Assembly: GCF_014199525.1 (NCBI RefSeq)
Contig: NZ_JACHNU010000001.1
Span: forward strand, 1,652,182 to 1,716,181
Source: Conexibacter arvalis
Lineage (GTDB): Bacteria > Actinomycetota > Thermoleophilia > Solirubrobacterales > Solirubrobacteraceae
DNA length: 64,000 bases
Direction of reading: 5' to 3'
Shown: positions 32,020-43,647 of the stretch, piece by piece
Layout: each line of letters starts with the position of its first letter
Position numbering within the stretch: the stretch's first letter is position 1
Translations under genes and position numbers: made by a program
Notes under the pieces: model-generated
The model's database searches: none
Told to the model about the DNA's origin: nothing
What the model saw: only the letters and a program-made list of their open reading frames with translations

Positions 32020-33542
32020 GCAAGGAAACGGAAACCGCGGTGCCGCGGCTGGCGCTGCGGAACGCCAGCAAGTCGTTCGGCGCCGTCCACGCGCTGCGCG
32101 ACGCGTCGCTGGAGCTGTACGGCGGCCACGTGCGCGCCCTGCTCGGCGAGAACGGCGCCGGCAAGTCGACGCTGGTCAAGACGCTCGCCGGCGTCTACCG
32201 GCCCGACGCCGGGACGGTCCTGGTCGACGGCGAGCCCGTGAGCTTCCACGGGCCGATCGACGCGCGCGACGCCGGCATCGCGATCATCTACCAGGAGCCG
32301 ACGCTCTTCCCCGACCTGTCGGTCGCCGAGAACGTCTTCATGGGCCGCCAGCCGCTGTCGGCCGGCAAGCGGATCGACAAGAAGGACCTGCACGACAAGA
32401 CCGCCGAGCTGTTCAGACAGCTGGGCGTCGCGATCGAGCCCGAGCGGCCCGTCCGCGGCCTCTCGATCGCCGACCAGCAGCTGGTCGAGATCGCCAAGGC
32501 GCTGTCGTTCGAGGCGCGCGTGCTGATCATGGACGAGCCGACCGCCGCCCTCTCGGGCACCGAGGTCGAGCGCCTCTTCCGCGTCACGCGCACGCTCAGA
32601 GAGCAGGGCGCGGCGGTCATGTTCATCTCCCACCGCCTCGAGGAGATCTTCGCGATCTGCGACCACGTGACGGTCATGCGCGACGGCGCCGTCACCTACA
32701 ACGGCGACCTCGAGGGCAAGACCAACGACGACCTCGTGCGCTGGATGGTCGGCCGCGACATCGACCAGCTCTTCCCGAAGGTCGAGTCGGAGATCGGCAA
32801 GCCGGTCCTGAGGGTCGAGCGGCTGACGCGCGAGGGCGTCTTCTTCGACGTCTCCTTCGAGGTGAAGGCCGGCGAGATCGTCGCGCTGGCCGGCCTCGTC
32901 GGCGCCGGCCGCTCCGAGGTCGCGCGCACGATCTTCGGGATCGACAGAGCCGACGGCGGCCACGCCGAGATCAACGGCAGACGGCTGCCCAACCACAAGC
33001 CGACCGCGGCGATGCGCGCCGGCATCGGCTTCGTCCCCGAGGACCGCCGCCAGCAGGGCCTCGTGATGGACCTCTCGATCGCGCGCAACGCGACGATGAC
33101 GCGGATGCGCTCGCTGGCCCCCGCCGGCATCATCCGCGCCGCGAGGGAGAAGGCGCTCGCGAGCGAGTGGGCGACCCGCCTGCAGCTCAAGTACCACCGC
33201 CTCGACGACCACGTCGGCACGCTCTCGGGCGGCAACCAGCAGAAGGTCGTGCTGGCGAAGTGGCTGGCGACCCAGCCGAGACTGCTGATCATCGACGAGC
33301 CGACCCGCGGCATCGACGTCGGCACCAAGGCCGAGGTCCACCGCCTCATCTCCGAGCTGGCCTCCAGAGGGCTGGCGGTGCTGATGATCTCCTCCGAGCT
33401 GCCGGAGGTGCTCGGCATGGCCGACCGCGTCCTGGTCATGCACGAGGGCCGCCTGACCGGCGAGTTCTCGCGCGAGGAGGCGGACGAGGAGCGCGTCATG
33501 CGCGCCGCAACCGGACAGACGAAGGAGGGCCTGGCGGCATGA
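32016..33542 (+). CDS. rhaT: sugar ABC importer, ATPase (duplicated)
   Basis: 508 residues with two ABC modules, as in RbsA/AraG-type importers. Module 1: Walker A 'GENGAGKST', signature region '[15 protein letters not shown]' and Walker B '[11 protein letters not shown]'. Module 2: degenerate Walker A '[13 protein letters not shown]', canonical signature '[15 protein letters not shown]' and '[14 protein letters not shown]'. It powers the two permeases that follow. Adjacent genes for rhamnose catabolism make L-rhamnose the likely cargo. Overlaps rhaR and the first permease by 4 bases each. The rhaT symbol follows the RhaSTPQ naming and is tentative. Confidence 0.92.
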   Translation: MSKETETAVPRLALRNASKSFGAVHALRDASLELYGGHVRALLGENGAGKSTLVKTLAGVYRPDAGTVLVDGEPVSFHGPIDARDAGIAIIYQEPTLFPDLSVAENVFMGRQPLSAGKRIDKKDLHDKTAELFRQLGVAIEPERPVRGLSIADQQLVEIAKALSFEARVLIMDEPTAALSGTEVERLFRVTRTLREQGAAVMFISHRLEEIFAICDHVTVMRDGAVTYNGDLEGKTNDDLVRWMVGRDIDQLFPKVESEIGKPVLRVERLTREGVFFDVSFEVKAGEIVALAGLVGAGRSEVARTIFGIDRADGGHAEINGRRLPNHKPTAAMRAGIGFVPEDRRQQGLVMDLSIARNATMTRMRSLAPAGIIRAAREKALASEWATRLQLKYHRLDDHVGTLSGGNQQKVVLAKWLATQPRLLIIDEPTRGIDVGTKAEVHRLISELASRGLAVLMISSELPEVLGMADRVLVMHEGRLTGEFSREEADEERVMRAATGQTKEGLAA

Positions 33543-34576
33543 GCACCGCCGACGTCGCCATAGACAGAACCGCTCAGGGGGAGCGCGCGCGGCGCCTCAC
33601 CGAGATGGTCTTCCGCATGCGCGAGCTGGGCATCGTGATGGCCCTGCTCCTGCTGATCGCCGTCACGGCGATCCTCGAGCCGCGCTTCATCGAGTTCGAC
33701 TCGCTCAAGGACCTCGCCCGCAACGCGTCGATCATCGCGATCATCGCGGCCGGCCAGACGATGGTCATCCTGACCAGAAACATCGACCTCTCGGTCGGCT
33801 CGGTCCTCGGCCTCACCGCCTTCTTCTGCGGAGACCTGCTCTCCAACCACAACACGCCGATCGTGGTCGCGATCGTGCTGTGCGTGCTGATGGGCGCCGC
33901 CTGCGGCGTCGTCAACGGCGTCCTGACGACCTTCGGCAGAGTGCCGGCGCTCGTCGTGACGCTCGGCACGATGTACGTCTTCCGCGGGATCGCGTTCGTC
34001 TACACCGACGGCCGCCAGATCAACGCCGAGACGCTGCCGGACTCGTTCCTGAACATCGGCACCGGCACCGTCGCCGGGATCCCGACGATCTTCCTGATCG
34101 CCTTCGTGGTCGTCCTGATCGTCGGCCTCTACCTCGCCAACTACCGCAGCGGCCGCGAGCTGTACGCGATCGGCTCCAACGATGCCGCCGCGAAGCTCGC
34201 CGGCATCCGCGTCGACCGCCGCGTCGTCGCCGCCTTCGTCGCCTGCGGCGCGCTCGCCGGCCTCGGCGGCGCGCTCTACGCGGCGCGCTTCGGCACCGTC
34301 GACGCGACCGCCGGCACCGGCTACGAGCTGACCGTGATCTCGGCGGCCGTCGTCGGCGGCGTCGCGATCACCGGCGGCGTCGGCTCGGTCTACGGCGCCG
34401 CGATCGGCGCGGTCCTGCTCGGCTGCATCACCTCGTCCCTGATCGTGCTGCGAATCGACTCGTTCTGGCAGCAGGCCGCCGTCGGCGCGCTGCTGATCGC
34501 CGCGATCGCCTTCGACCGGCTCGTCGGGCTGCGGCTCGACGCGGCCCTGCGACAGCGGAGCGCCCGCCGTGCCTGA
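33539..34576 (+). CDS. rhaP: sugar ABC importer permease 1
   Basis: 345 residues, BPD_transp_2 family (RbsC/AraH). About nine membrane helices; '[15 protein letters not shown]' and '[19 protein letters not shown]' are the family signatures, the latter being the coupling loop that contacts the ATPase. Forms a heterodimer with the permease coded next, with which it overlaps by 8 bases. Confidence 0.92.
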   Translation: MSTADVAIDRTAQGERARRLTEMVFRMRELGIVMALLLLIAVTAILEPRFIEFDSLKDLARNASIIAIIAAGQTMVILTRNIDLSVGSVLGLTAFFCGDLLSNHNTPIVVAIVLCVLMGAACGVVNGVLTTFGRVPALVVTLGTMYVFRGIAFVYTDGRQINAETLPDSFLNIGTGTVAGIPTIFLIAFVVVLIVGLYLANYRSGRELYAIGSNDAAAKLAGIRVDRRVVAAFVACGALAGLGGALYAARFGTVDATAGTGYELTVISAAVVGGVAITGGVGSVYGAAIGAVLLGCITSSLIVLRIDSFWQQAAVGALLIAAIAFDRLVGLRLDAALRQRSARRA

Positions 34577-35681
34577 GCTCGCCACCACCACCCCCAACGC
34601 CGGCGGCACGCCGCCGGCCCCCGGAGCCCGCGGCGCCGACGGCGCCAAGCTCGGCGCCGGCGCGCTCGTGCGCTGGGAGACGCTGATCGTCGCCCTGCTC
34701 GTCGTCGTGCTGATCGTCGGCTCGGGCCTGTCGGACAAGTTCCTCACGTCCGCGTCGTTCACGACGGGCTCGTTCGACATGATCGAGGTCGCGCTGATCG
34801 CGCTGCCGATGACGCTCGTGATCGTCACCGGCGAGATCGACCTCTCGGTCGCCTCGGTGCTCGGCCTCTCCAGCGCCTTCATGGGCGAGCTGTGGAACGC
34901 CGGCCTCCCGCTGGAGATCATCATGCCGCTCTGCCTCGTGCTCGGCGCGGTCTGCGGCTTCGTCAACGGCTTCCTCGTGACGCAGGTCGGGCTGCCGTCG
35001 CTGGCGGTCACGATCGGAACGCTCGGCCTCTACCGCGGCCTCGCGCTCGTGATCCTCGGCGACGAGTCGGTCACCTCGTTCCCGTCGTCGTGGACCGAGA
35101 GAGCGTTCGGCACGATCGGCGGCGGCTGGTTCCCGAACGTGATGGTCATCTTCGTGATCCTCGCGATCGCCTTCGCCGTGGCGCTCCACGGCACCCCGTA
35201 CGGCCGCTCGATCTACGCGATCGGCGCCAACGAGGAGGCCGCCCGCTTCACCGGCATCCGCGTCAAGCGCGTGAAGATGAGCCTGTTCGTGCTGGCCGGC
35301 GCCGTCGCCGCGCTGGCCGGCATCGTGATGACGCTGCGCAACTCGACGGCGGCCGCGAACGTCGGCGTCGGCCTCGAGCTGACGGTCGTCGCGGCGGTGC
35401 TGCTCGGCGGCGTCTCGATCTTCGGCGGCAAGGGCTCGCTGTTCGGCGTGATCCTCGCCGTGATCCTGCTCGGAGCGATCCAGAAGGCGCTGCTGCTCGC
35501 GGACGGCGTCTCGTCGTACTGGATCCAGATCGTCACCGGAACCCTGCTGGTGGGCTCGGTGCTCGGTCCCAACCTCGTCGTGCGCGCACGGGAGGCCCGT
35601 GCCCGCGCAACGCGCGCTCGCGCCCCCGGGGCGGCGCGAGCGGCGACCACGACCACGCCCCGCAAGGAGGAGGATCGATGA
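34569..35681 (+). CDS. rhaQ: sugar ABC importer permease 2
   Basis: 370 residues from a GTG at 34569. Same family as the preceding permease: 'TGEIDLSVASVLGLSSAFMG', coupling loop 'YAIGANEEAARFTGIRVKR', 'LGGVSIFGGKGSLFG'. About nine helices, with a polar Pro/Gly-rich N-terminus and an Arg/Ala/Thr-rich cytoplasmic tail. Overlaps the binding-protein gene by 4 bases (ATGA). Confidence 0.92.
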   Translation: MPELATTTPNAGGTPPAPGARGADGAKLGAGALVRWETLIVALLVVVLIVGSGLSDKFLTSASFTTGSFDMIEVALIALPMTLVIVTGEIDLSVASVLGLSSAFMGELWNAGLPLEIIMPLCLVLGAVCGFVNGFLVTQVGLPSLAVTIGTLGLYRGLALVILGDESVTSFPSSWTERAFGTIGGGWFPNVMVIFVILAIAFAVALHGTPYGRSIYAIGANEEAARFTGIRVKRVKMSLFVLAGAVAALAGIVMTLRNSTAAANVGVGLELTVVAAVLLGGVSIFGGKGSLFGVILAVILLGAIQKALLLADGVSSYWIQIVTGTLLVGSVLGPNLVVRAREARARATRARAPGAARAATTTTPRKEEDR

Positions 35682-36775
35682 ATTCGTTCCATCGATCGCG
35701 TGCGCTGTGGGCTGCCCTGCTGGCAGTCGTGCTCGCGATGGTCGTCGCCGCGTGCGGCGACACCAAGGACGACACCGAGACGAACGCGAGCGGCGGCGGA
35801 GCCGCCGCGACGACCAGCGGTGGTGAGGCAGCGAACCCCGACGGCGAGTACAGAAGCGGCCTGACGGCGATCGTCATGCCCAAGCAGCTCGGCAACCCGT
35901 ACGAGGAGCTCGAGGACAGCGGCACCGTCGAGGCCTTCGAGGAGCTCGGCGGCAAGGCGACGATCGAGGGTCCGACCGACGCCGGCGCCTCCTCGCAGGT
36001 CCCGCTGCTGCAGTCGGCGATCCAGAAGCAGCCCGACGCGATCATCCTGGCGGCCAACGACCCGAACGCGGTCGCGCCGGTCCTGAAGCAGGCGATGGCG
36101 AGAGACATCAGAGTCGTCACGCAGGACTCCGACGCGGCCTCCGACGCGCGCCAGGTCTTCATCAACCAGGCGACGACCGAGGGCATCGGCGAGGTGCTCG
36201 CGAGAATGGCCAAGCAGGTCGTCCCGGGCGGCAGAGGCGAGATAGCGGTCCTGTCGGCCACCGCCAACGCGACCAACCAGAACGCCTGGATCAGAGTCCT
36301 CAGAGAGAGACTGCAGACGCCTGAGTACGCCGACCTGAGACTGGTCAAGGTCGCCTACGGCGACGACGACGACCAGAAGTCGTTCCAGGAGACGCAGGGC
36401 CTGCTGTCGGCCTACCCGAACCTGAGAGCGATCGTCGCCCCGACGACCGTCGGCATCGCGGCCGCCGCCCGCTACCTGTCGAGCTCGCCGAAGAAGGGCA
36501 GAGTCGCGGTCACCGGCCTCGGCACCCCGAACCAGATGCGCAAGTTCGTCAAGGACGGCACCTCCCCGGTCTTCGCGCTGTGGAACCCGAAGGACGTCGG
36601 CTACCTTGGCGGCTACGCCGCGGCCGCGCTCGCCTCGGGCATCATCACCGGCGCGGAGGGCGAGACCTTCAGAGCCGGCCGTCTCGGCGAGAGAACGATC
36701 GAGGCGAACGGCGAGATCGTGCTCGGCCCGCCGACCGAGTTCACCAGAGAGAACATCGACGACTTCGACTTCTGA
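35678..36775 (+). CDS. rhaS: sugar ABC importer binding lipoprotein
   Basis: 365 residues. Signal peptide with lipobox 'VVAAC' (Cys26), then a Gly/Thr/Asp linker and a periplasmic-binding type 1 fold ('GLTAIVMPKQLGNPYEELEDSG', in which 'PKQLGNPY' is typical of RhaS). Captures sugar outside the membrane and delivers it to the permease pair. Of 20 Arg codons I count 14 AGA, unusual for this GC-rich genome. RBS AAGGAGGAGG. Cargo is inferred as L-rhamnose. Confidence 0.9.
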   Translation: MNSFHRSRALWAALLAVVLAMVVAACGDTKDDTETNASGGGAAATTSGGEAANPDGEYRSGLTAIVMPKQLGNPYEELEDSGTVEAFEELGGKATIEGPTDAGASSQVPLLQSAIQKQPDAIILAANDPNAVAPVLKQAMARDIRVVTQDSDAASDARQVFINQATTEGIGEVLARMAKQVVPGGRGEIAVLSATANATNQNAWIRVLRERLQTPEYADLRLVKVAYGDDDDQKSFQETQGLLSAYPNLRAIVAPTTVGIAAAARYLSSSPKKGRVAVTGLGTPNQMRKFVKDGTSPVFALWNPKDVGYLGGYAAAALASGIITGAEGETFRAGRLGERTIEANGEIVLGPPTEFTRENIDDFDF

Positions 36776-38250
36776 TGTCGTCCACGACCGTCGACAGCAC
36801 CACGGTCGTGACGGAGTCCCGGCCCGCGCCGCGCGCGCGGGTCGGGGTCTTCGGCATCGGCCTCGAGGCGTACTGGCCGCAGTTCGCCGGACTGAAGGAG
36901 CGTTGCGAGGGCTACCAGGCGCGCGTCGAGGAGCGTGTGCGCGAGCTCGGCGCCGAGGTGGTCAGCGCGGGCCTGGTGGACACCGCGCAGCGCGCCCGCG
37001 CGGCGGGCGACCTGTTCGCGCAGAGCCAGGTCGACCTCGTCCTCTGCCACGCCGTCACGTACGCGACCTCCAGCGTCGTCATCCCCGCCCTCCAGGAGGC
37101 CGGCGTCCCGGTCGTCCTGCTCGGCCTGCAGCCGACGAGAACGCTCGACTACGCCGAGACCGACACCGGCGAGTGGCTGGCCAACTGCGCCTCCTGCTGC
37201 GTGCCGGAGATCGCCGGCGTCTGCGTCCGCGCGGGGATCCCGTACGACACCGTCGCCGGCACGATCGACGACGACGAGCGCGCCTGGGCGAAGATCGCCG
37301 CGTGGGTCCGCGCCGCCGGCGCCGCCCGCGCGCTGCGCCGCTCGCGGATCGGCTTCATGGGGCACGCCTACGCCGGCATGCTCGACATGTACACCGACTT
37401 CACGATGGTCCACGGCCAGCTCGGCGCCCACGTCGAGGTGCTGGAGATCGACGACCTCGGCGCCCGCGTCGCGGCCGTCAGCGACGAGGAGCGGGCCGCC
37501 AAGGAGGCGGAGATCCGCGCGATGTTCTCGTTCGCCGATCCCTCCTCGGACCCGATCGCGGCGCCGATCGAGCAGGAGCAGGTCGACTGGTCGGCGCGCG
37601 TCGCCGTCGGGCTCGACAAGCTCGCCGCCGACTTCGAGCTCGACGCGCTCACCTACTACTACCGCGGCGTCGACGGCAACGAGGCCGAGCGGCTCGGCGC
37701 CGGCGTGATCGTCGGAAACTCTCTGCTCACCGCCCGCGGAATCCCCACGGCGGGTGAGGCCGACATCAAGACGAACATCGCGCAGCTGGTGCTCGACCGC
37801 CTCGGCGCGGGCGGCTCCTACACCGAGTTCTACGCGCTCGACTTCGACGAGGAGTTCATCCTGATGGGCCACGACGGCCCCGGCCATCTGACGATCGCGC
37901 AGGAGCAGCCGACGCTGCGCAACCTGAAGGTCTTCCACGGCAAGCGCGGGGCGGGCCTGTCGGTCGAGCAGAAGGTCCGCTTCGGCCCGATCACGATCGT
38001 CGGCTGCACGCAGACGGCCGACGGCAGGCTGAAGCTGATCGTCGGCGAGGGCGAGTCGGTCCCCGGCCCGACCTTCCGCATCGGCAACACCAACTCGCGG
38101 CTGGTCTTCGCAAGCAAGCCGGCGGAGTTCTTCGAGCGCTGGTGCGAGGAGGGCCCGACCCACCACGTCGCGCTCGGCGTCGGCCACGTCGCCGCCGAGG
38201 TCCGCAACACCGCCAAGCTGCTCGGGCTCGAGTACGCCGAGGTGAAGTGA
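36775..38250 (+). CDS. L-arabinose/L-fucose isomerase-like protein
   Basis: 491 residues. 'GLEAYWPQFAGLKERCEGY' at the N-terminus, then 'FYALDFDEEFILMGHDGPGHL' and 'GPTHHVALGVGH' near the C-terminus, which hold the metal-binding Glu and His residues of the AraA/FucI fold. These enzymes interconvert aldoses and ketoses using Mn2+. A separate RhaI-type L-rhamnose isomerase is coded 2 kb downstream, so this one may accept another 6-deoxy sugar or pentose. It begins 1 base inside the binding-protein stop (TGATG), so translation is coupled. Confidence 0.85.
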   Translation: MSSTTVDSTTVVTESRPAPRARVGVFGIGLEAYWPQFAGLKERCEGYQARVEERVRELGAEVVSAGLVDTAQRARAAGDLFAQSQVDLVLCHAVTYATSSVVIPALQEAGVPVVLLGLQPTRTLDYAETDTGEWLANCASCCVPEIAGVCVRAGIPYDTVAGTIDDDERAWAKIAAWVRAAGAARALRRSRIGFMGHAYAGMLDMYTDFTMVHGQLGAHVEVLEIDDLGARVAAVSDEERAAKEAEIRAMFSFADPSSDPIAAPIEQEQVDWSARVAVGLDKLAADFELDALTYYYRGVDGNEAERLGAGVIVGNSLLTARGIPTAGEADIKTNIAQLVLDRLGAGGSYTEFYALDFDEEFILMGHDGPGHLTIAQEQPTLRNLKVFHGKRGAGLSVEQKVRFGPITIVGCTQTADGRLKLIVGEGESVPGPTFRIGNTNSRLVFASKPAEFFERWCEEGPTHHVALGVGHVAAEVRNTAKLLGLEYAEVK

Positions 38251-38252
38251 GG

Positions 38253-38564
38253 ATGGCGCGCGTCTGCTTCACGTTCTCCGTCGGCGTCGAGCACCTCGAC
38301 GCGTACAAGCAGGCCCACCGCGAGGTGTGGCCCGAGATGCGCGAGGCGCTCAGCGCCGCCGGCTGGAGCGACTACTCGCTGTTCCTGCGCGAGTCGGACG
38401 GCCTCGTCGTCGGCTATCTGGAGACCGACGACTTCGAGGCCGCGCAGGCGCGCATGTCCGCAACCGACGTCAACGCCCGCTGGCAGCAGGAGATGGCCAA
38501 GCTCGCCGGCGGGCGGCCCGACGACTCGTTCGTCGTGCTCGAAGAGGTGTTCCATCTTGACTGA
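38253..38564 (+). CDS. rhaM: L-rhamnose mutarotase
   Basis: 103 residues, the normal size. 'HLDAYKQAHREVWPEM' and 'DYSLFLRESDGLVVGYLE' match RhaM, including the conserved His and Tyr. It interconverts the alpha and beta anomers of L-rhamnose, feeding the right anomer to the isomerase. RBS GTGAGG overlaps the preceding stop. The end overlaps rhaB by 8 bases. Confidence 0.93.
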   Translation: MARVCFTFSVGVEHLDAYKQAHREVWPEMREALSAAGWSDYSLFLRESDGLVVGYLETDDFEAAQARMSATDVNARWQQEMAKLAGGRPDDSFVVLEEVFHLD

Positions 38565-40181
38565 GCGGCGCTCACCCTCCTCCCGTCACGCCGTGGGCGG
38601 GCGGGTTTCCCGTTTCATCGCCGTCGACCTCGGCGCCGAGTCCGGCCGGGTCCAGCTCGGCACGCTCGCCGGCGGGCGCGTCACGCTGGAGGAGATCCAC
38701 CGCTTCGTCAACGGCCCGGTGCGGCTCCCCAGCGGGCTGCACTGGGACGTGCTCGGCATCCACCGGGAGGTCCTGAGCGGGATCGCGCTGGCGGCCAGAC
38801 GGGCCGACGGGCCGATCGACGGGATCGCCGTCGACGCGTGGGGCTGCGACTACGCGCTGCTCGACCGCGACGGCGAGCTGCTCGGCAACCCCTTCCACTA
38901 CCGCGACCACCGCACCGACGGCGTGATGGAGCGGGTGCTGGAGGAGATCCCCGCCGCGGAGATCTACGACGCGACCGGCATCCAGTTCATGCCGTTCAAC
39001 ACGCTCTTCCAGCTCGCCGCGCACAGGGGCTCGGCGCAGCTCGACGCGGCGAGAGCGCTGGCGACGATCCCCGACCTGCTCGCCTACTGGCTGAGCGGCC
39101 GCCTCGCCGGCGAGAAGACCGCCGCCTCGACCACGCAGCTGCTCGACGTCCGCACCGGCGACTGGGCGCGCGAGCTGGCGATCCAGGCCGGGATCCCGGC
39201 GCAGGTGCTGCCGCCGCTGGTCGACGCCGGCACGGTGCTCGCCCCGCTGCGCGAGGAGATCGCGCGCGAGGCCGGTCTCGACCCGGCGCCGGACGTGATC
39301 GCCGTCGGCGGCCACGACACCGCCTCGGCCGTCGTCTCGGTGCCGGCGCGGGGCAGGGACTTCGCCTACCTCTCCAGCGGCACCTGGTCGCTGCTGGGAA
39401 TGGAGCTCGACGAGCCTGTGACCTCCGAGGCGGCGCGCGGCTACAACCTCACCAACGAGGGCGGGGTCGCCGGCACGATCCGCCTGCTGCGCAACGTGAT
39501 GGGCCTCTGGCTCGTGCAGGAGTGCCGCCGCCAGTGGGCGCGCGAGGGCGTCGACCACGACTACGACGCGCTCCACCGGATGGCCCAGGCGGCGCCGGCC
39601 GGCGGCCCGCTGATCGACCCCGACGCGCCCGAGCTGCTGCACCCCGGCGACATGCCGGCGCGGATCGCGGAGCTGTGCGAGCGCTCGGGCCAGCCGCGCC
39701 CGGCCGACGCCGGCGCGACGATCCGCTGCGCGCTCGAATCGCTCGCCTGCAAGTACCGGCTCGTGCTGGAGCGGATCGAGCGGGTCGCCGGCCGCCGCGC
39801 CGAGGTCGTCCACGTCGTCGGCGGCGGCTCGCGCAACGCGACCCTCTGCCAGCTCGCCGCCGACGTGCTCGACCGCCCGGTCCACGCCGGGCCGGTCGAG
39901 GCGACCGCGCTGGGCAACGTGATGACGCAGGCGCTGGCCCACGGCCGGGTCGACTCGCTGGAGGAGATCCGCGAGATCGTCGCGGCGTCGTTCTCCTCCG
40001 ACGTCTACGAGCCCTCCGCGGACCGCGCCGCCTGCGAGGAGCTGTACGCCCGCTTCCTCTCCGTGACCGGCCTGAGCGCCACCGGCAAGGGCCGCGAGTT
40101 CCCGGTCCGCGGCGCAGCACGGGAGCCGTCGTGGAACTCGCAATGCGAAGCACTCGCACCGACCCAAGGAACCAACTCCTG

Positions 40182-40182
<1 letters not shown>
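38557..40182 (+). CDS. rhaB: rhamnulokinase
   Basis: 541 residues, FGGY sugar kinase. 'FIAVDLGAESGRVQLG' is the N-terminal ATP-site motif, 'IDGIAVDAWGCDYALLD' the substrate Asp motif, 'YLSSGTWSLLGMELD' and 'VVGGGSRNATLCQLAADVL' the C-terminal FGGY signature. Phosphorylates L-rhamnulose at O-1. The start is taken as TTG 38557, overlapping rhaM; a GTG 36 bases downstream is an alternative. The final 30 residues are not conserved in type. Confidence 0.92.
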
Positions 40183-41389
<1,207 letters not shown>

Positions 41390-41393
<4 letters not shown>

Positions 41394-43477
41394 GCCAGAC
41401 CACTGACACGACCACGGCGGCGGCCGTCGCGCCGCGCGCCGAGAGCCTGTACGACTCCGCGAGGGCGCCGAAGGGCGGCCTGGAGGAGCTCGTCTACCGC
41501 TCGAACCTGCTCGGCGCCAACCGCGCGGTCTCCAACTACGGCGGCGGCAACACGTCGTCCAAGAGCCGGGAGACCGACCACACCGGCCGCGAGATCGACG
41601 TCCTCTGGGTCAAGGGCTCGGGCTCGGATCTCGCGACGATGGGCGCGAAGAACTTCACCGGCATCCGCCTCGACGAGGTCCTGCCGCTGATCGAGCGCGA
41701 CGAGATGAGCGACGAGGAGATGGTCGCCTTCCTGTCGCGCTCCCAGCTCGGCCCCGAGATGCCGCGCTCCTCGATCGAGACGCTGCTGCACGCCTTCGTG
41801 CCGGCGCCCGAGGTCGACCACACCCATCCCGACGCGATCAACATGCTCGCCGGGGCGGAGAACGGCGAGCGGTTCGTGAAGGAGGTCTTCGGCGACGAGG
41901 CCGTCTGGGTCCCGTACATCCGCCCGGGCTTCACGCTCGCCAAGCAGGTCGGCCTCGCCGCCCGCGGCGAGGGCGTCCGCTTCGTGATCCTCGCCAAGCA
42001 CGGCCTCGTCACCTGGGGCGAGACCGGCGAGGAGTCGTACGCCAACACGATCGAGGCGATCAACCGCGCCGCCGACTTCGTCTCCGCGCGCGCGAAGGCC
42101 CGCTTCGGCGGCCCGGCGCGTCCGCCGCTGAGCGCCGAGCGGCGCGACGAGCTGCTGGCGCAGGTGCTGCCGGCGATCCGCGGCGCGGTCTCCAGCGAGC
42201 GCTCGAAGATCCTGCAGGTCGACGCCTCGCCCTCGACGCTCGAGTTCGTCTCCTCGCGCGACGCGGCGACGCTGTCGCAGGTCGGCGCCGCCTGCCCGGA
42301 CCACCTCGTGCACACCAAGCGCGTGCCGCTGTGGGTCGCCTACGACCCGGCGAGCGACGACGCCGACGCGCTCGCCGCGCGCGTCGCCGAGGGCGCCGCG
42401 CGGTACCGCGAGGAGTACCGCGCCTACTTCGAGCAGAACGCCAGAGCGGGGGAGACGATCGGCGACCCCGACCCGCGCGTCGTCCTGATCGAGGGCGTCG
42501 GAATGGTCTCGGTCGGCACGAACCTGAAGGGCGCCCGCCTGGCGCGCGACCTCTACCACCGCGCGATCGAGGTGATGGGCGGCGCGTCGGCGATCGACTC
42601 GTTCGTCTCGCTGACGGCGCCGGAGTCGTTCGCCGTCGAGTACTGGCCGCTGGAGCTGTACAAGCTCTCGCTGGCGCCGCCGCCGCGCGAGCTGGCCGGC
42701 AAGGTCGCGCTCGTGACCGGCGCAGCCGGCGGGATCGGCAGCTCGATCCTCGACGCGCTGGCGGCCGAGGGCGCGACGGTCGTCGCGACCGACATCGACG
42801 CCGACGGCGCGTCGCGGGTCGCCGAGCCGTTCGGCGACGAGGGCCTCGGCGTCGCGATGGACGTCACCAGCGAGCAGGCGGTCGAGGCCGCCTACCGCGA
42901 GGCGGTCCTCGCCTACGGCGGCGTCGACGTCGTCGTCTCCAACGCCGGCATCGCCTCCAGCGCGCCGATCGAGGAGACGACCGTCGCCGAGTGGGACCGC
43001 AACCACGCGATCCTCACGCGCGGCTACTTCCTCGTCGCCCGCGAGGCGTTCAAGCTGCTGCGCCGTCAGGCGACCGGCGGCTCGGTCGTCTTCGTCGCGT
43101 CGAAGAACTCGCTCGTCGCCGGCAAGAACGCCTCGGCCTACTCGTCGGCGAAGGCGGCGGAGCTGCACCTCGCCCGCTGCCTGGCCGAGGAGGGCGGCGC
43201 CGCCGGCATCCGCGTCAACACGGTCAATCCCGACGCCGTCCTGCAGGGGTCGAGAATCTGGGGCTCGTCGTGGCGCGAGGAGCGCGCGGCCGCCTACGAC
43301 ATCGACCCCGACGAGCTGGAGGCGCACTACCGCGCCCGCACGACGCTGAAGGTGAACATCCTGCCCGAGGACATCGCCCAGGCGGTCCTGCACTTCGCCT
43401 CCGGCGTGCGCTCGGGCAAGTCGACCGGCAACGTGCTCAACGTCGACGGAGGCGTCCCCGCCGCCTACTCCCGCTAG
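41390..43477 (+). CDS. rhaEW: rhamnulose-1-P aldolase / lactaldehyde dehydrogenase fusion
   Basis: 695 residues. Residues 1-430 are a class II aldolase ('NYGGGNTSSKS', 'DHTHPDAINML' at about 143 with Zn His, 'AKHGLVTWGE'); residues 438-695 are a short-chain dehydrogenase ('GKVALVTGAAGGIG', 'NAGIASSAPI', 'AYSSAKAAE' with Tyr-Lys at about 583-587). The aldolase splits L-rhamnulose-1-phosphate into DHAP and L-lactaldehyde; the second domain can oxidise or reduce the aldehyde. This YuxG-like fusion replaces separate RhaD and AldA. L-lactate so formed could be used by the neighbouring LutABC. Ends the operon. Confidence 0.93.
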
Positions 43478-43540
43478 GCAGGCTGTCTGGAGTCGCGCGT
43501 GCGGTCCGCCGCGCGGCTCCGACGGGTGCGCGGCGCCCAC

Positions 43541-43572
43541 ACGACGACCCGCTCGCATGAGCGGGTCGTCGT
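43541..43572 (+). terminator. rhamnose operon terminator
   Basis: Perfect 14-bp stem ACGACGACCCGCTC-GCAT-GAGCGGGTCGTCGT, 63 bases after the last gene of the operon, followed by CGTTG. The next gene starts its own regulated transcript. Confidence 0.8.
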
Positions 43573-43623
43573 CGTTGCAGGGGCGGCGCCGAGGCCGGCG
43601 CGCACGGCGCGATGGACAGACTT

Positions 43624-43639
43624 ACTAACGTCCGTTAGT
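43624..43639. promoter_or_regulatory. operator site 1, ACTAAC-N4-GTTAGT
   Basis: ACTAACGTCCGTTAGT, a perfect palindrome (also 7-bp arms ACTAACG/CGTTAGT), ending 8 bases before the aminotransferase ATG. Same motif as at 46985, 54876, 58083, 59751 and 63072. Probably bound by a TetR-like repressor. Confidence 0.8.
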
Positions 43640-43647
43640 CTGCCGGC

